This document shows, piece after piece, positions 24,599 to 32,806 of a DNA stretch of 58,974 nt. Below the pieces are notes generated by a model. It searched no databases. It worked only from the letters and a program-made list of their open reading frames with translations, and was not told the DNA's origin. Position numbers and translations under genes: made by a program. Position 1 is the first letter of the stretch; every line of letters begins with the position of its first letter. The stretch spans positions 1-58,974 of the forward strand of contig CAOKJJ010000004.1 in assembly GCA_948468465.1 (NCBI GenBank). Direction: 5' to 3'. Origin of the DNA: an uncultured Eubacterium sp. Its GTDB lineage: Bacteria; Bacillota_A; Clostridia; Lachnospirales; Lachnospiraceae.

Positions 24599-25936
24599 AT
24601 GTTGGAACAGAAAACGGAACAGCAGGCAAGGGAAGAGATTCTGCAAATTGTTGCCGCGTATTGTGACAATTACCATAAGAAAAAAGAGTATCAAAAAGGG
24701 GAGCGCATTCCTTATGCGTCCCGCGTGTATGACAGCGAGGAGATGTGCAGCCTGGTAGACTCCGCGTTAGATTTCTGGCTGACTGCGGGCCGCTATACGC
24801 AGATGTTTGAGGAGCGGTTTGCCAGTTATCTGGGCGTCAAATACTGTTCGCTCGTAAATTCCGGTTCTTCCGCGAATCTGCTTGCGTTTATGGCGCTGAC
24901 GTCCCCGCTGCTTGGGGAACGGCAGGTGAAGCCGGGAGACGAGATGATCACGGTTGCGGCAGGGTTTCCGACGACGGTGGCTCCGGCCATTCAGTACGGT
25001 GTGGTGCCGGTGTTTGTGGATGTTACCATCCCGCAGTACAACCTGGATGTGACAAAGCTGGAGGAAGCTTTATCGGAAAAGACGAAAGTGGTCATGACCG
25101 CGCATACGCTTGGCAATCCGTTTGACCTGGCGGCGGTCAGGCAGTTTTGCGATGCGCATAAGCTCTGGCTGATTGAGGATAACTGCGATGCCCTGGGATC
25201 TGTCTATACGATGGATGGAGTGGAAAAGCTGACAGGAACGGTCGGCGACATCGGAACATCCTCGTTTTACCCGCCGCACCATATGACGATGGGCGAGGGA
25301 GGAGCAGTCTATACGAACAATGCGCTGCTGCACAAATGTATCCGCTCCCTGCGTGACTGGGGACGCGACTGTGTCTGCGCGTCCGGTCAGGACAACCTGT
25401 GCGGGCACCGGTTTGAAGGGCAGTACGGGGAGCTGCCAAAGGGTTATGACCATAAATACGTGTATTCCCATTTTGGATATAATTTGAAAGCGACGGATAT
25501 GCAGGCGGCGGTTGGATGCGCACAGCTTAAGAAGTTCCCAAAGTTTGCGCGGTGCAGGCGGCACAACTTTGCTTATTTAAGTCAGGCGCTTAAAAATGAG
25601 GACGGTAAAGTCATCCTGCCGCAGGCATGTGCGCATTCTGACCCATGCTGGTTTGGCTTTTTGATGACCTGTAAAGAAGGGATCAGCCGCAGTCGTGTTG
25701 TTTCGTACATAGAAAGCAGGGGGATCCAGACACGGATGCTGTTTGCCGGGAACTTGACGAAGCATCCATGCTTTAGCCAGATGAAGGCATCCGGCAAAGG
25801 ATACCGGGTGATCGGAGAACTGACAAATACGGATCGGATTATGAACGACTCGTTCTGGGTAGGTGTGTATCCGGGGCTTACCGATGAGATGCTTGCGGAT
25901 ATGGCGCAGGTGATCCGGGAAGCGCTGCGGCAGTAA
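24599..25936 (+). CDS. rfbH: CDP-4-dehydro-6-deoxyglucose 3-dehydratase (E1)
   Basis: A PMP-dependent [2Fe-2S] dehydratase that removes the C3 hydroxyl of CDP-4-keto-6-deoxyglucose, giving the 3,6-dideoxy series. 445 residues, normal length. It is an aminotransferase-fold protein in which the PLP lysine is replaced by histidine: FYPPHHMTMGEGG (~226-238). The cluster ligands are C in DNCDALG, then DCVCASGQDNLC (C-x-C-x7-C). Usually an E3 reductase supplies electrons; none is encoded nearby. Its substrate needs a CDP-glucose 4,6-dehydratase (RfbG), which is also not obvious in the window. GGAGG ribosome site. Confidence 0.94.
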   Translation: MLEQKTEQQAREEILQIVAAYCDNYHKKKEYQKGERIPYASRVYDSEEMCSLVDSALDFWLTAGRYTQMFEERFASYLGVKYCSLVNSGSSANLLAFMALTSPLLGERQVKPGDEMITVAAGFPTTVAPAIQYGVVPVFVDVTIPQYNLDVTKLEEALSEKTKVVMTAHTLGNPFDLAAVRQFCDAHKLWLIEDNCDALGSVYTMDGVEKLTGTVGDIGTSSFYPPHHMTMGEGGAVYTNNALLHKCIRSLRDWGRDCVCASGQDNLCGHRFEGQYGELPKGYDHKYVYSHFGYNLKATDMQAAVGCAQLKKFPKFARCRRHNFAYLSQALKNEDGKVILPQACAHSDPCWFGFLMTCKEGISRSRVVSYIESRGIQTRMLFAGNLTKHPCFSQMKASGKGYRVIGELTNTDRIMNDSFWVGVYPGLTDEMLADMAQVIREALRQ

Positions 25937-25957
25937 GGCGGAGGAAGGCGGAAAAGC

Positions 25958-27805
25958 ATGAGGAGTATCAAAGTTACGGATTACATAGCGGAGTTTCTCA
26001 TTCAAAAGGGCGTGACGGATATTTTCGGATATCCGGGCGGCATGGTGACGCACCTGATGGATTCTTTTTCGAAATTTGAAGGCCGCATCCATGTCCACAC
26101 GGCATACCATGAGCAGGCGGCGGCATTTGAGGCATGCGGGTATGCGCAGGCATCCGGCAGGATGGGGGCGGCGTTTGCTACAAGCGGGCCGGGTGCGACA
26201 AACCTTCTGACGGGCATCTGCCACGCGTATTTTGATTCTGTGCCGGTTTTGTTTTTTACCGGCCAGGTGAACACGTTTGAAAAAAAGCGGACGGGCATGC
26301 GGCAGAGGGGGTTCCAGGAAACGGACATTGTGGACATGGTAAAAGGCGTGACCAAATATGCGGCCTGCGTGGAAACGGCGGACGTCATGGAGGAATGCCT
26401 GGAAGAGGCGTATGCGCAGGCCATGCAGGGAAGGAAGGGCCCTGTGTTGCTGGACATCCCCATGGACGTACAGCGTGCGCACATCCGATGGAAGGGGAAT
26501 GTGTGCGCGCTGTCAGAGCATGAAAAGGCAGCGGACAAAGAGAATTCCGGAAAAAACGAAAAGAATGAGAAAAATGGCAGGGCCGGAAAGGAAAAAACTG
26601 CGGAGTATCCGGAGGTCCTAAACAGGCTGTACAGGGCGAAGAAGCCATGCATGCTTTTGGGTGCGGGGCTGAAAGGACAGCATCCTGCGGATGTTGTGGC
26701 GTTTGCCGACCATATGGGGATCCCGGCTGTCACGAGCATGACGGCTGTGGACCTGCTGCCTTACGGCCACCCGCTTTTTTATGGATACATAGGCGCTTAT
26801 GGCTCAAGGGCCGCGAACTTCATCACTGCAAAATGCGACCTGCTGCTGGCCCTTGGCAGCCGCCTGGACATCCGGCAGACGGGAAGGGACAGGGCGGGGT
26901 TTGCACCGCATGCGGATATCATCCGGTTTGACATCGACAGGAAGGAACTGGAATATCCGGTCAGAAGCGGGGAAATGGGCATTCAGGCTGACGCGGGGGA
27001 TGTGCTTGCGTACCTGATGAAAAACTATCAGCAGGACAGTCACAGGCATGCGGGCTGGAAAAGGGTCTGCGATGCGATAGCAGAAAAGCTGGACGGGCTG
27101 GATGCAGGCGCATGCGGCGCCTTTGTGGAGAACATCAGCATGCAGGTGCCGGAAAACACGGTCATCACCACGGACGTGGGACAGAACCAGGTCTGGGTGG
27201 CGCAGTCCTGGCGCGTGAAAACCGGGCAGCGGATTTTATTTTCCGGCGGGCACGGGGCCATGGGATATTCCCTGCCCGCTGCGATTGGCGCGTATTACAC
27301 GCAGAAAAAGCCGGTGGTCAGTATTAGCGGGGATGGCGGGATGCAGATGAACCTGCAGGAGCTGGCGTTCGTACGCAGGGAAAGGCTGCCAGTCAAAATC
27401 TTTGTGCTGAACAATGGGGCGCTTGGGATGATCCGGCACTTTCAGGAAATGTACTTTGCGGGCAATGAAACGCAGACGGTGCGGGGGAAAGGGTATGAGG
27501 CGCCGGATTTTAAGCGGATCGCGGGCGCATATGACATACCCTATGTCCGGTATGAAGCGCCGGAGGACGTTTCCGGTGGATTTATGCGGATGGAAGGGCC
27601 GGTGCTTACGGAAATCAGGCTTACGGGGAATACCTATGTTTACCCGAAGCTGGAGTATGGGAAGGCGGTCCAGGACCAGGAGCCGCTGCTTGACAGGAGG
27701 CTGTACGAATATCTTATGAAATTGGATATCAAAGAGGAAAAAGAGGAAATCCGGCGCGGGGGGGGGGTATCTGCTCCTTTTTTGGATAACCTTTTGGGCA
27801 TATAA
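25958..27805 (+). CDS. ThDP-dependent acetolactate-synthase-like enzyme 1 (possible YerE-type sugar-branching enzyme)
   Basis: 615 residues with the three-domain AHAS/pyruvate oxidase plan. The catalytic glutamate is in TAYHEQAAAFEACGYA (~48-63), GMRQRGFQETDIV matches the AHAS FQE loop, and the ThDP site is GDGGMQMNLQEL...KIFVLNN. A lysine/glutamate-rich linker (~190-212) splits the first two domains. Its place directly after rfbH, with no amino-acid genes, argues against valine synthesis and for a 2-oxo-acid-derived carbon branch on a 4-keto dideoxysugar, as YerE does in yersiniose synthesis. The C-terminus crosses a ten-G tract (27758-27767). Confidence 0.85.
   Translation: MRSIKVTDYIAEFLIQKGVTDIFGYPGGMVTHLMDSFSKFEGRIHVHTAYHEQAAAFEACGYAQASGRMGAAFATSGPGATNLLTGICHAYFDSVPVLFFTGQVNTFEKKRTGMRQRGFQETDIVDMVKGVTKYAACVETADVMEECLEEAYAQAMQGRKGPVLLDIPMDVQRAHIRWKGNVCALSEHEKAADKENSGKNEKNEKNGRAGKEKTAEYPEVLNRLYRAKKPCMLLGAGLKGQHPADVVAFADHMGIPAVTSMTAVDLLPYGHPLFYGYIGAYGSRAANFITAKCDLLLALGSRLDIRQTGRDRAGFAPHADIIRFDIDRKELEYPVRSGEMGIQADAGDVLAYLMKNYQQDSHRHAGWKRVCDAIAEKLDGLDAGACGAFVENISMQVPENTVITTDVGQNQVWVAQSWRVKTGQRILFSGGHGAMGYSLPAAIGAYYTQKKPVVSISGDGGMQMNLQELAFVRRERLPVKIFVLNNGALGMIRHFQEMYFAGNETQTVRGKGYEAPDFKRIAGAYDIPYVRYEAPEDVSGGFMRMEGPVLTEIRLTGNTYVYPKLEYGKAVQDQEPLLDRRLYEYLMKLDIKEEKEEIRRGGGVSAPFLDNLLGI
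27758..27767 (+). repeat. G10 homopolymer near the 3' end of ThDP enzyme 1
   Basis: Ten consecutive G encode three glycines and part of a valine, 12-16 codons before the stop. A one-base change alters only the tail: with nine G the frame runs on to about 27876, with eleven it stops after a few codons. Confidence 0.8.
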
Positions 27806-27864
27806 AGCATATTTTGGCATGTCAGGGGATGGCACACATGCCGGCGCTGGGAGGAGGGCTGGCA

Positions 27865-28743
27865 ATGGGGCATGCTAAGATCAAAGTTGGGATCCTAGGG
27901 ACTGGCAACATAGGTTCTGATTTGCTGGTGAAGGTGTTAAAATCACAAAATCTGGAATGCGGCATCTTTGCCGGGCGAAACATGCAGTCACCGGGAATCC
28001 GCAGGGCGCGCAAAGCAGGGGTGCCGGTGACGGATGCCTCTATTGCTTATATCATGGAACATCCGCAGTGCTGCGACATCGTATTTGACGCGACGTCCGC
28101 ATCGGTCCATAAGCGCCATGCACCTATTTTAAAGAAGCTTGGGAAATTTGCAGTCGATTTAACGCCTGCGTGCGTAGGGAAAAAGTGCGTGCCGGTATTA
28201 AATCTGGATGCGTGCATGCAGGAGGATAACGTGAACCTGATTACCTGCGGGGGACAGGCGTCAATACCTGTGGCGGCAGCCATCAGCAGCGTCCATCCGG
28301 ATACAAAGTATATAGAAATTGTCGCAACGATTGCTTCAAAATCAGCGGGGCCGGGGACAAGGAATAACATTGATGAGTTTACGCAGGCAACCAGGGACGC
28401 GCTGACAGAATTTACAGGGGTAAAGCATACGAAGGCGATCATCGTGTTAAATCCTGCGGAGCCGCCGCTGACCATGCATAATACGATCTATGCACTGATA
28501 GACGAGCCGGATATGGACGCCATACGCAAAAGCGTGTCTGCAATGGAGCAGAAGGTCAGGAAGTATGTGCCGGGCTATCGCATACAAATGCAGCCCGCAT
28601 ATGAAAATGGAAGGGTAACGACGACGCTGCAGGTTACAGGCGTGGGAGATTTCCTTCCGGCTTATTCCGGAAACCTGGATATCATTACCTGTGCGGCGAT
28701 CGAAATTGCGGAACGCTATGCCGCAAAAAAGCTGGGAGGATGA
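27865..28743 (+). CDS. Acetaldehyde dehydrogenase (acylating), MhpF/DmpF type
   Basis: 292 residues (family ~300-316). It interconverts acetaldehyde + CoA + NAD+ with acetyl-CoA + NADH. It begins with the Rossmann motif KVGILGTGNIGSDL. The catalytic cysteine region VDLTPACVGKKCVPVLN and the following LITCGGQASIPVAAAISSV match DmpF/MhpF. The C-terminal half has ATIASKSAGPGTRNNIDEFT and IIVLNPAEPPLTMHNTIYA, also diagnostic. GGAGG selects the ATG at 27865 rather than an upstream GTG. It overlaps the aldolase gene; the two proteins normally form a substrate-channelling complex. No aromatic-degradation genes are present. Confidence 0.94.
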   Translation: MGHAKIKVGILGTGNIGSDLLVKVLKSQNLECGIFAGRNMQSPGIRRARKAGVPVTDASIAYIMEHPQCCDIVFDATSASVHKRHAPILKKLGKFAVDLTPACVGKKCVPVLNLDACMQEDNVNLITCGGQASIPVAAAISSVHPDTKYIEIVATIASKSAGPGTRNNIDEFTQATRDALTEFTGVKHTKAIIVLNPAEPPLTMHNTIYALIDEPDMDAIRKSVSAMEQKVRKYVPGYRIQMQPAYENGRVTTTLQVTGVGDFLPAYSGNLDIITCAAIEIAERYAAKKLGG

Positions 28744-28745
28744 AA

Positions 28746-29792
28746 ATGGGAAGGATCATGCTGTTTGACTCAACTTTGCGGGACGGGAACCATGCCGTGT
28801 CCCATCAGATCGCAAAGGAGTCTGTCGAAGATTATTGCCAGGCCATGGACGGCACTGGCGTCCATACGATTATTGTAGGGCATGGGAACGGCCTTGGGGC
28901 ATCTTCCCTGCAGGTAGGCCTTGCGGCGCTGGATGAACGCACGATGCTTCAGACAGCCCGGAAAAATCTGGAGCGCACAAAGCTCGGGGCATACATGATA
29001 CCCGGATTTGGGACGATCAAGGACAACCTTGCGCCAGCGATTGCAGATGGGGTGGAGCTGTTTGAAATCGGCTGCCACTGTACGGAAGCGGATACCACAA
29101 GGGAGCATATCGAATATCTGCGCAGCCGCGGGAAAGAAGTGTACGGGGTGCTGATGATGTACCATATGGCGTCGGCAGAAAAAATACTGGAAGAAGCCCG
29201 GAAAATGCAGTCATATGGCGCGCAGGGCGTGATACTGATGGACTCTGCGGGGGCCTCCATACCGGAAATGGTGCAAAGGGTGATTGAAAAGCTTTATGAA
29301 GGGCTATCCATACTTGTGGGGTTCCATCCGCATAACAACATGGGGATGGCAGTAGCGAACGCGTACACGGCGATCAAAGAAGGCGCCGGCATCATTGATG
29401 GAACGCTTCGCGGCTTTGGGGCCGGAGCGGGCAACTGCCAGCTGGAAGACCTGGTCGCGCTCCTGGAAAAAGCGGGCATCCGCACCGGCATTGACTTTTA
29501 CAGGATGCTGGACGCCAGCGAAGCGGTCATGCCAGAACTTATGATGGGAAAGGAAATGGGCCAGGACCCCATCAGCATTGTGAGCGGCCTGGCCGGCGTG
29601 TTTTCCGCGTTTAAAATACACGTGCTCCATGCCGCGGACGCGTTTGGCGTGGATCCAAGGGACATACTGCAGGAGCTTGGCAGGCGCAGGGTCGTGGGCG
29701 GTCAGGAAGACATGATTGTGGAAGTGGCGGAAAAACTAAGCAGGGCGGTAGACAGCGGAAATATCAGCTACCAGCTGGAAGCATTATTGTAA
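28746..29792 (+). CDS. 4-hydroxy-2-oxovalerate aldolase, MhpE/DmpG type
   Basis: 348 residues, family length. A Mn2+-dependent class II aldolase joining or splitting pyruvate and acetaldehyde. DSTLRDGNHAVSHQ holds the metal aspartate, arginine and base histidine (DmpG VTLRDGSHA), and GFHPHNNMGMAVANAY gives the two metal histidines. GTLRGFGAGAGNCQLE and the C-terminal helical communication domain (FSAFKIHVLHAADAFGV, LGRRRVVGGQEDM) match the form that channels acetaldehyde to the dehydrogenase. ATGs at 28740 and 28746: GGGAGG abuts the first, so the second is chosen. In the synthetic direction it would make the C5 acid 4-hydroxy-2-oxopentanoate. Confidence 0.94.
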   Translation: MGRIMLFDSTLRDGNHAVSHQIAKESVEDYCQAMDGTGVHTIIVGHGNGLGASSLQVGLAALDERTMLQTARKNLERTKLGAYMIPGFGTIKDNLAPAIADGVELFEIGCHCTEADTTREHIEYLRSRGKEVYGVLMMYHMASAEKILEEARKMQSYGAQGVILMDSAGASIPEMVQRVIEKLYEGLSILVGFHPHNNMGMAVANAYTAIKEGAGIIDGTLRGFGAGAGNCQLEDLVALLEKAGIRTGIDFYRMLDASEAVMPELMMGKEMGQDPISIVSGLAGVFSAFKIHVLHAADAFGVDPRDILQELGRRRVVGGQEDMIVEVAEKLSRAVDSGNISYQLEALL

Positions 29793-29815
29793 ATCGTTGG
29801 GGGAGGCAAAAGGAT

Positions 29816-31624
29816 ATGAATGTTTCAGAATTTATATTTGATTATTATGCAAAAAAAGGGATAGATATGGCATTTATGGTGACAGGCGGGCAGTCGATGT
29901 GGCTGAACGATGCCATTGGAAAAAACGGGGGCTACCAGATTGTGTGCACGCATCATGAACAAAGCGCGGCAATGTCCGCGGACGCGTACGGACGCATGAA
30001 AAACAAGCCGGCCCTTGTACTGGTAACTGCCGGGCCGGGAAGTACAAACGCAGTGACCGGGGTGGCCGGCGGATACACGGATTCATCCCCAATGATTGTC
30101 ATATCCGGACAATCGGCGCTGCCATTTGTGCGCTACCAGGAAAAAACAGGGATCCGGCAGTACGGCGTGCAGGGGATCTATATCCGGCCCCTGGTTGAGA
30201 ACGTCGTGAAGTATTTTGTTACGATCGATGACCCGCAGAAAACGGAATACTATTTGGAAAAGGCATACCGCCATGCGGTGGAGGGCAGGCCTGGGCCGGT
30301 ATGGGTCGACGTGCCGTTGGACGTGCAGAATATGCAGGTGGACCTTAGGTATATGGAACCATACCTGCCGGAAAAAGAAACGAAAAAATTCCACACAGGC
30401 AGACAGGAGGTGCGCCAGGCATGGGATGTGTTAAGGCAGGCAAAAAGGCCTTTGATCCTGGCAGGGCAGGGGGTTGCCCTTTCCGGCGCGAGGGAGCTGT
30501 TTAAAAAATGTGTGGAAAAAGCCGGAATACCAGTGGTTACCGCACGCCTGGGGATTGACCTGATGGAGTCGGATCATAGATTGTATGTAGGCAGGCCCGG
30601 CAATTATGGGGAACGGGCGGCGAATTTCGCGGTGCAGAATGCAGATGTTATTTTGTCTGTCGGGTGCAGGATGGCATCCTCCCTGGTCGGACATAATCCA
30701 GGGGAATTTGGAAAGCATGCCTATATTTTTGCTGTAGACATTGATCCAAAGGAGCTGGACAAGCCAGGAGTGAAGATCCGGCATAAGGCATGCATGGACT
30801 GTCTGGAATTCCTCAGCGGGCTTCTGGAGCAGATGGAAGACGATTCCCTGCCGCCTTATGAAGCATGGGCAGAAACATGCAGGCGATGGAAAGGAACCTA
30901 TCCGGTCGTGCAGCCGGAATACAAGGCCCAAAACCCCGTAAATTCTTATTACTTTACAGATCAGCTGTCACAGGAAGCGCCGGAACACGCGGTGGTTCTC
31001 GTGGACACGGGATCCTGTTTCCATGTGGCCTGCCAGACCTGGAAAGTAAAAAAGGGGCAGAAATACCTTACAACGGGCGGGCTGTCCTCCATGGGTTATT
31101 GGGCAGCAGCGATCGGCGCGTGCATGGCAAATGATAAAAAGGATACGATCGTAATCACCGGGGACGGAAGCCTGCAGATGAATCTGCAGGAGCTTGCAAC
31201 GGTAAAGCACAATGGCCTGCCGCTTAAAATATTTGTATTCAATAATAACGGCTACCTGCTGATCCGGCATACACAGCATAATTTTATGGAAGACCGCTTC
31301 ATAGGGGAAAGCCCGGCATCCGGGGTCTGGTGCCCGGATGTGGTAAAAGTGGCAGCCGCCTACGGTATAAAAGGCGTCCGGATCAGCCATGCAGGAGAGG
31401 CCAGGCAAAAGATCCGGGAGGTTTTGGAAAGTGAAGGTCCTGTAGTATGCGAGGTGCTGACGCCAAATTGGCAGCTGCTGGCGCCGAGGATTTCGTCGGA
31501 TAAAATGCCGGACGGGACATTGCGGGCAAGGGATTACGAGGACATGTTCCCATATTTGCCGGAAGAAGAACTCAGGAAAAACAGGATTGCACAAGAGGAT
31601 GGAACGAAGGGATGCAAAAGATGA
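29816..31624 (+). CDS. ThDP-dependent acetolactate-synthase-like enzyme 2 (possible sugar-branching enzyme)
   Basis: 602 residues, AHAS superfamily but clearly different from the copy at 25958. Catalytic glutamate in CTHHEQSAAMSADAYGR (~43-59), TAGPGSTNAVTGVAGGYTDSSP, ThDP site GDGSLQMNLQEL...KIFVFNNNGY, and a tail WQLLAPRISSDKMPDGTL...YEDMFPYL, which in my recollection marks ThDP enzymes of surface-sugar loci rather than valine synthesis. It lies just after the aldolase (23 nt), so its 2-oxo-acid donor could be pyruvate or the aldolase product. Acceptor presumably a CDP-4-keto-3,6-dideoxyhexose (inference). Confidence 0.85.
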   Translation: MNVSEFIFDYYAKKGIDMAFMVTGGQSMWLNDAIGKNGGYQIVCTHHEQSAAMSADAYGRMKNKPALVLVTAGPGSTNAVTGVAGGYTDSSPMIVISGQSALPFVRYQEKTGIRQYGVQGIYIRPLVENVVKYFVTIDDPQKTEYYLEKAYRHAVEGRPGPVWVDVPLDVQNMQVDLRYMEPYLPEKETKKFHTGRQEVRQAWDVLRQAKRPLILAGQGVALSGARELFKKCVEKAGIPVVTARLGIDLMESDHRLYVGRPGNYGERAANFAVQNADVILSVGCRMASSLVGHNPGEFGKHAYIFAVDIDPKELDKPGVKIRHKACMDCLEFLSGLLEQMEDDSLPPYEAWAETCRRWKGTYPVVQPEYKAQNPVNSYYFTDQLSQEAPEHAVVLVDTGSCFHVACQTWKVKKGQKYLTTGGLSSMGYWAAAIGACMANDKKDTIVITGDGSLQMNLQELATVKHNGLPLKIFVFNNNGYLLIRHTQHNFMEDRFIGESPASGVWCPDVVKVAAAYGIKGVRISHAGEARQKIREVLESEGPVVCEVLTPNWQLLAPRISSDKMPDGTLRARDYEDMFPYLPEEELRKNRIAQEDGTKGCKR

Positions 31625-31681
31625 TGGCATATAATAAAGTATTTTTTGAAAATGTTTGTTTATTGCAGCGAGGGTGCTGGT

Positions 31682-32761
31682 ATGAAGCATAGCATTGTGG
31701 AACAGGATTTACAGGAAGTTTTTCAAAGGGAAAAAATACCTTGGGATAAACTGGAAGGAAAGACCGTGCTTATCACAGGCGCATATGGCATGCTGGCCTC
31801 TTATGTGGTATACATGCTTCTTTATTTAAATGAAAAAGCAGGCATGCATATCCGGATTCTGACAGCTGTCCGGTCAGAAGAAAAGCTGCGGGAAAGATTT
31901 TTGGAGTTTACACAGCGCAGCTATTTTAAAATGTACAAAAGCGAGATGGACGAGCCTTTTGATATTCAGGAAGATATTCATTATATTATACATGCCGCAA
32001 GTCTGGCTGCGCCGCAGCACTACAAGGTACGTCCGGTAGAAGTATTAAAGCCGAATATAATTGGAAGTTATTATTTGCTGGAACTTGCCGCTCAAAAACA
32101 TGTGGAAGGTTATCTTTTTTTCAGCACCGGGGATGTTTATGGCGTTGTAGAAGGAAAAGATATGATCAGAGAAACGGATTACGGGAGCATGGACACGTTG
32201 GATATCCATAACTGCTACAGTGAGAGTAAACGCATGGCTGAAACTATGTGCCGTGCCTGGCAGCAGCAGAAAGGGGTTCCGGCTACAATCGCACGGATTT
32301 GTCATACCTATGCGCCAACAATGGATTTGGAACACGATCCACGGGTTTTTGCTTCTTTTGTAAAAGATATTGTAATGGGAAATGACATTGTGATGAAAAG
32401 CGGCGGGAGTTCGAAACGGACATTTTGTTATGTCGCAGATGCGCTGGCTGCATTTTTTCTGATCCTGTTTTGCGGGGAGCAGGGACAAGCTTACAATGTT
32501 TGCAATACAGACGAATTTTACAGTATCGCGGAGCTTGGAGACATTCTGGCGAGCCTGTATCCCAATCTGCATTTAAAAGTGCTGCGAAAAGACAGGGATA
32601 AAGATGATGCATATGTGGAAAACAGTGTGGCGAACGGCGTCACTTATGACAATGGAAAATTAAAGCAGCTGGGATGGGAAACAAAATATGATGTGCGGGC
32701 AGGATTTTCGCGGGTCATAGAAGCCATTGGATCAGATATAGAAGCAATCAGATTAAAATAA
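31682..32761 (+). CDS. Extended short-chain dehydrogenase (NAD-dependent nucleotide-sugar epimerase/dehydratase family)
   Basis: 359 residues. A Rossmann motif TVLITGAYGMLASYV (TGxxGxx) opens the fold; the catalytic pair is YSESK. The strand before it reads FFSTGDVYG: threonine is kept but the Asp-Glu pair of 4,6-dehydratases (TDEVYG) is replaced by Gly-Asp. It might reduce the carbonyl left by the ThDP enzymes (a YerF-like role), epimerise, or fill in for the missing CDP-glucose 4,6-dehydratase; the TGD motif makes the last less likely. GAGGG 7 nt before the ATG at 31682 decides the start; an in-frame ATG at 31646 has none. Confidence 0.82.
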   Translation: MKHSIVEQDLQEVFQREKIPWDKLEGKTVLITGAYGMLASYVVYMLLYLNEKAGMHIRILTAVRSEEKLRERFLEFTQRSYFKMYKSEMDEPFDIQEDIHYIIHAASLAAPQHYKVRPVEVLKPNIIGSYYLLELAAQKHVEGYLFFSTGDVYGVVEGKDMIRETDYGSMDTLDIHNCYSESKRMAETMCRAWQQQKGVPATIARICHTYAPTMDLEHDPRVFASFVKDIVMGNDIVMKSGGSSKRTFCYVADALAAFFLILFCGEQGQAYNVCNTDEFYSIAELGDILASLYPNLHLKVLRKDRDKDDAYVENSVANGVTYDNGKLKQLGWETKYDVRAGFSRVIEAIGSDIEAIRLK

Positions 32762-32806
32762 AAGCAATCGAACAGGAAGAGGATTGGAACGAAAGAGGGG
32801 AGGCCT

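Noticed and set aside
27236..27865. 209-codon minus-strand frame
   Set aside because: It is antisense to ThDP enzyme 1, arises from its high GC, and has no ribosome site.
25958..31624. ThDP enzymes as ordinary valine/isoleucine acetolactate synthases (ilvB)
   Set aside because: No ilvN, ilvC or ilvD is near, two different copies lie in a sugar cluster beside rfbH, and the tail of the second copy does not look biosynthetic.
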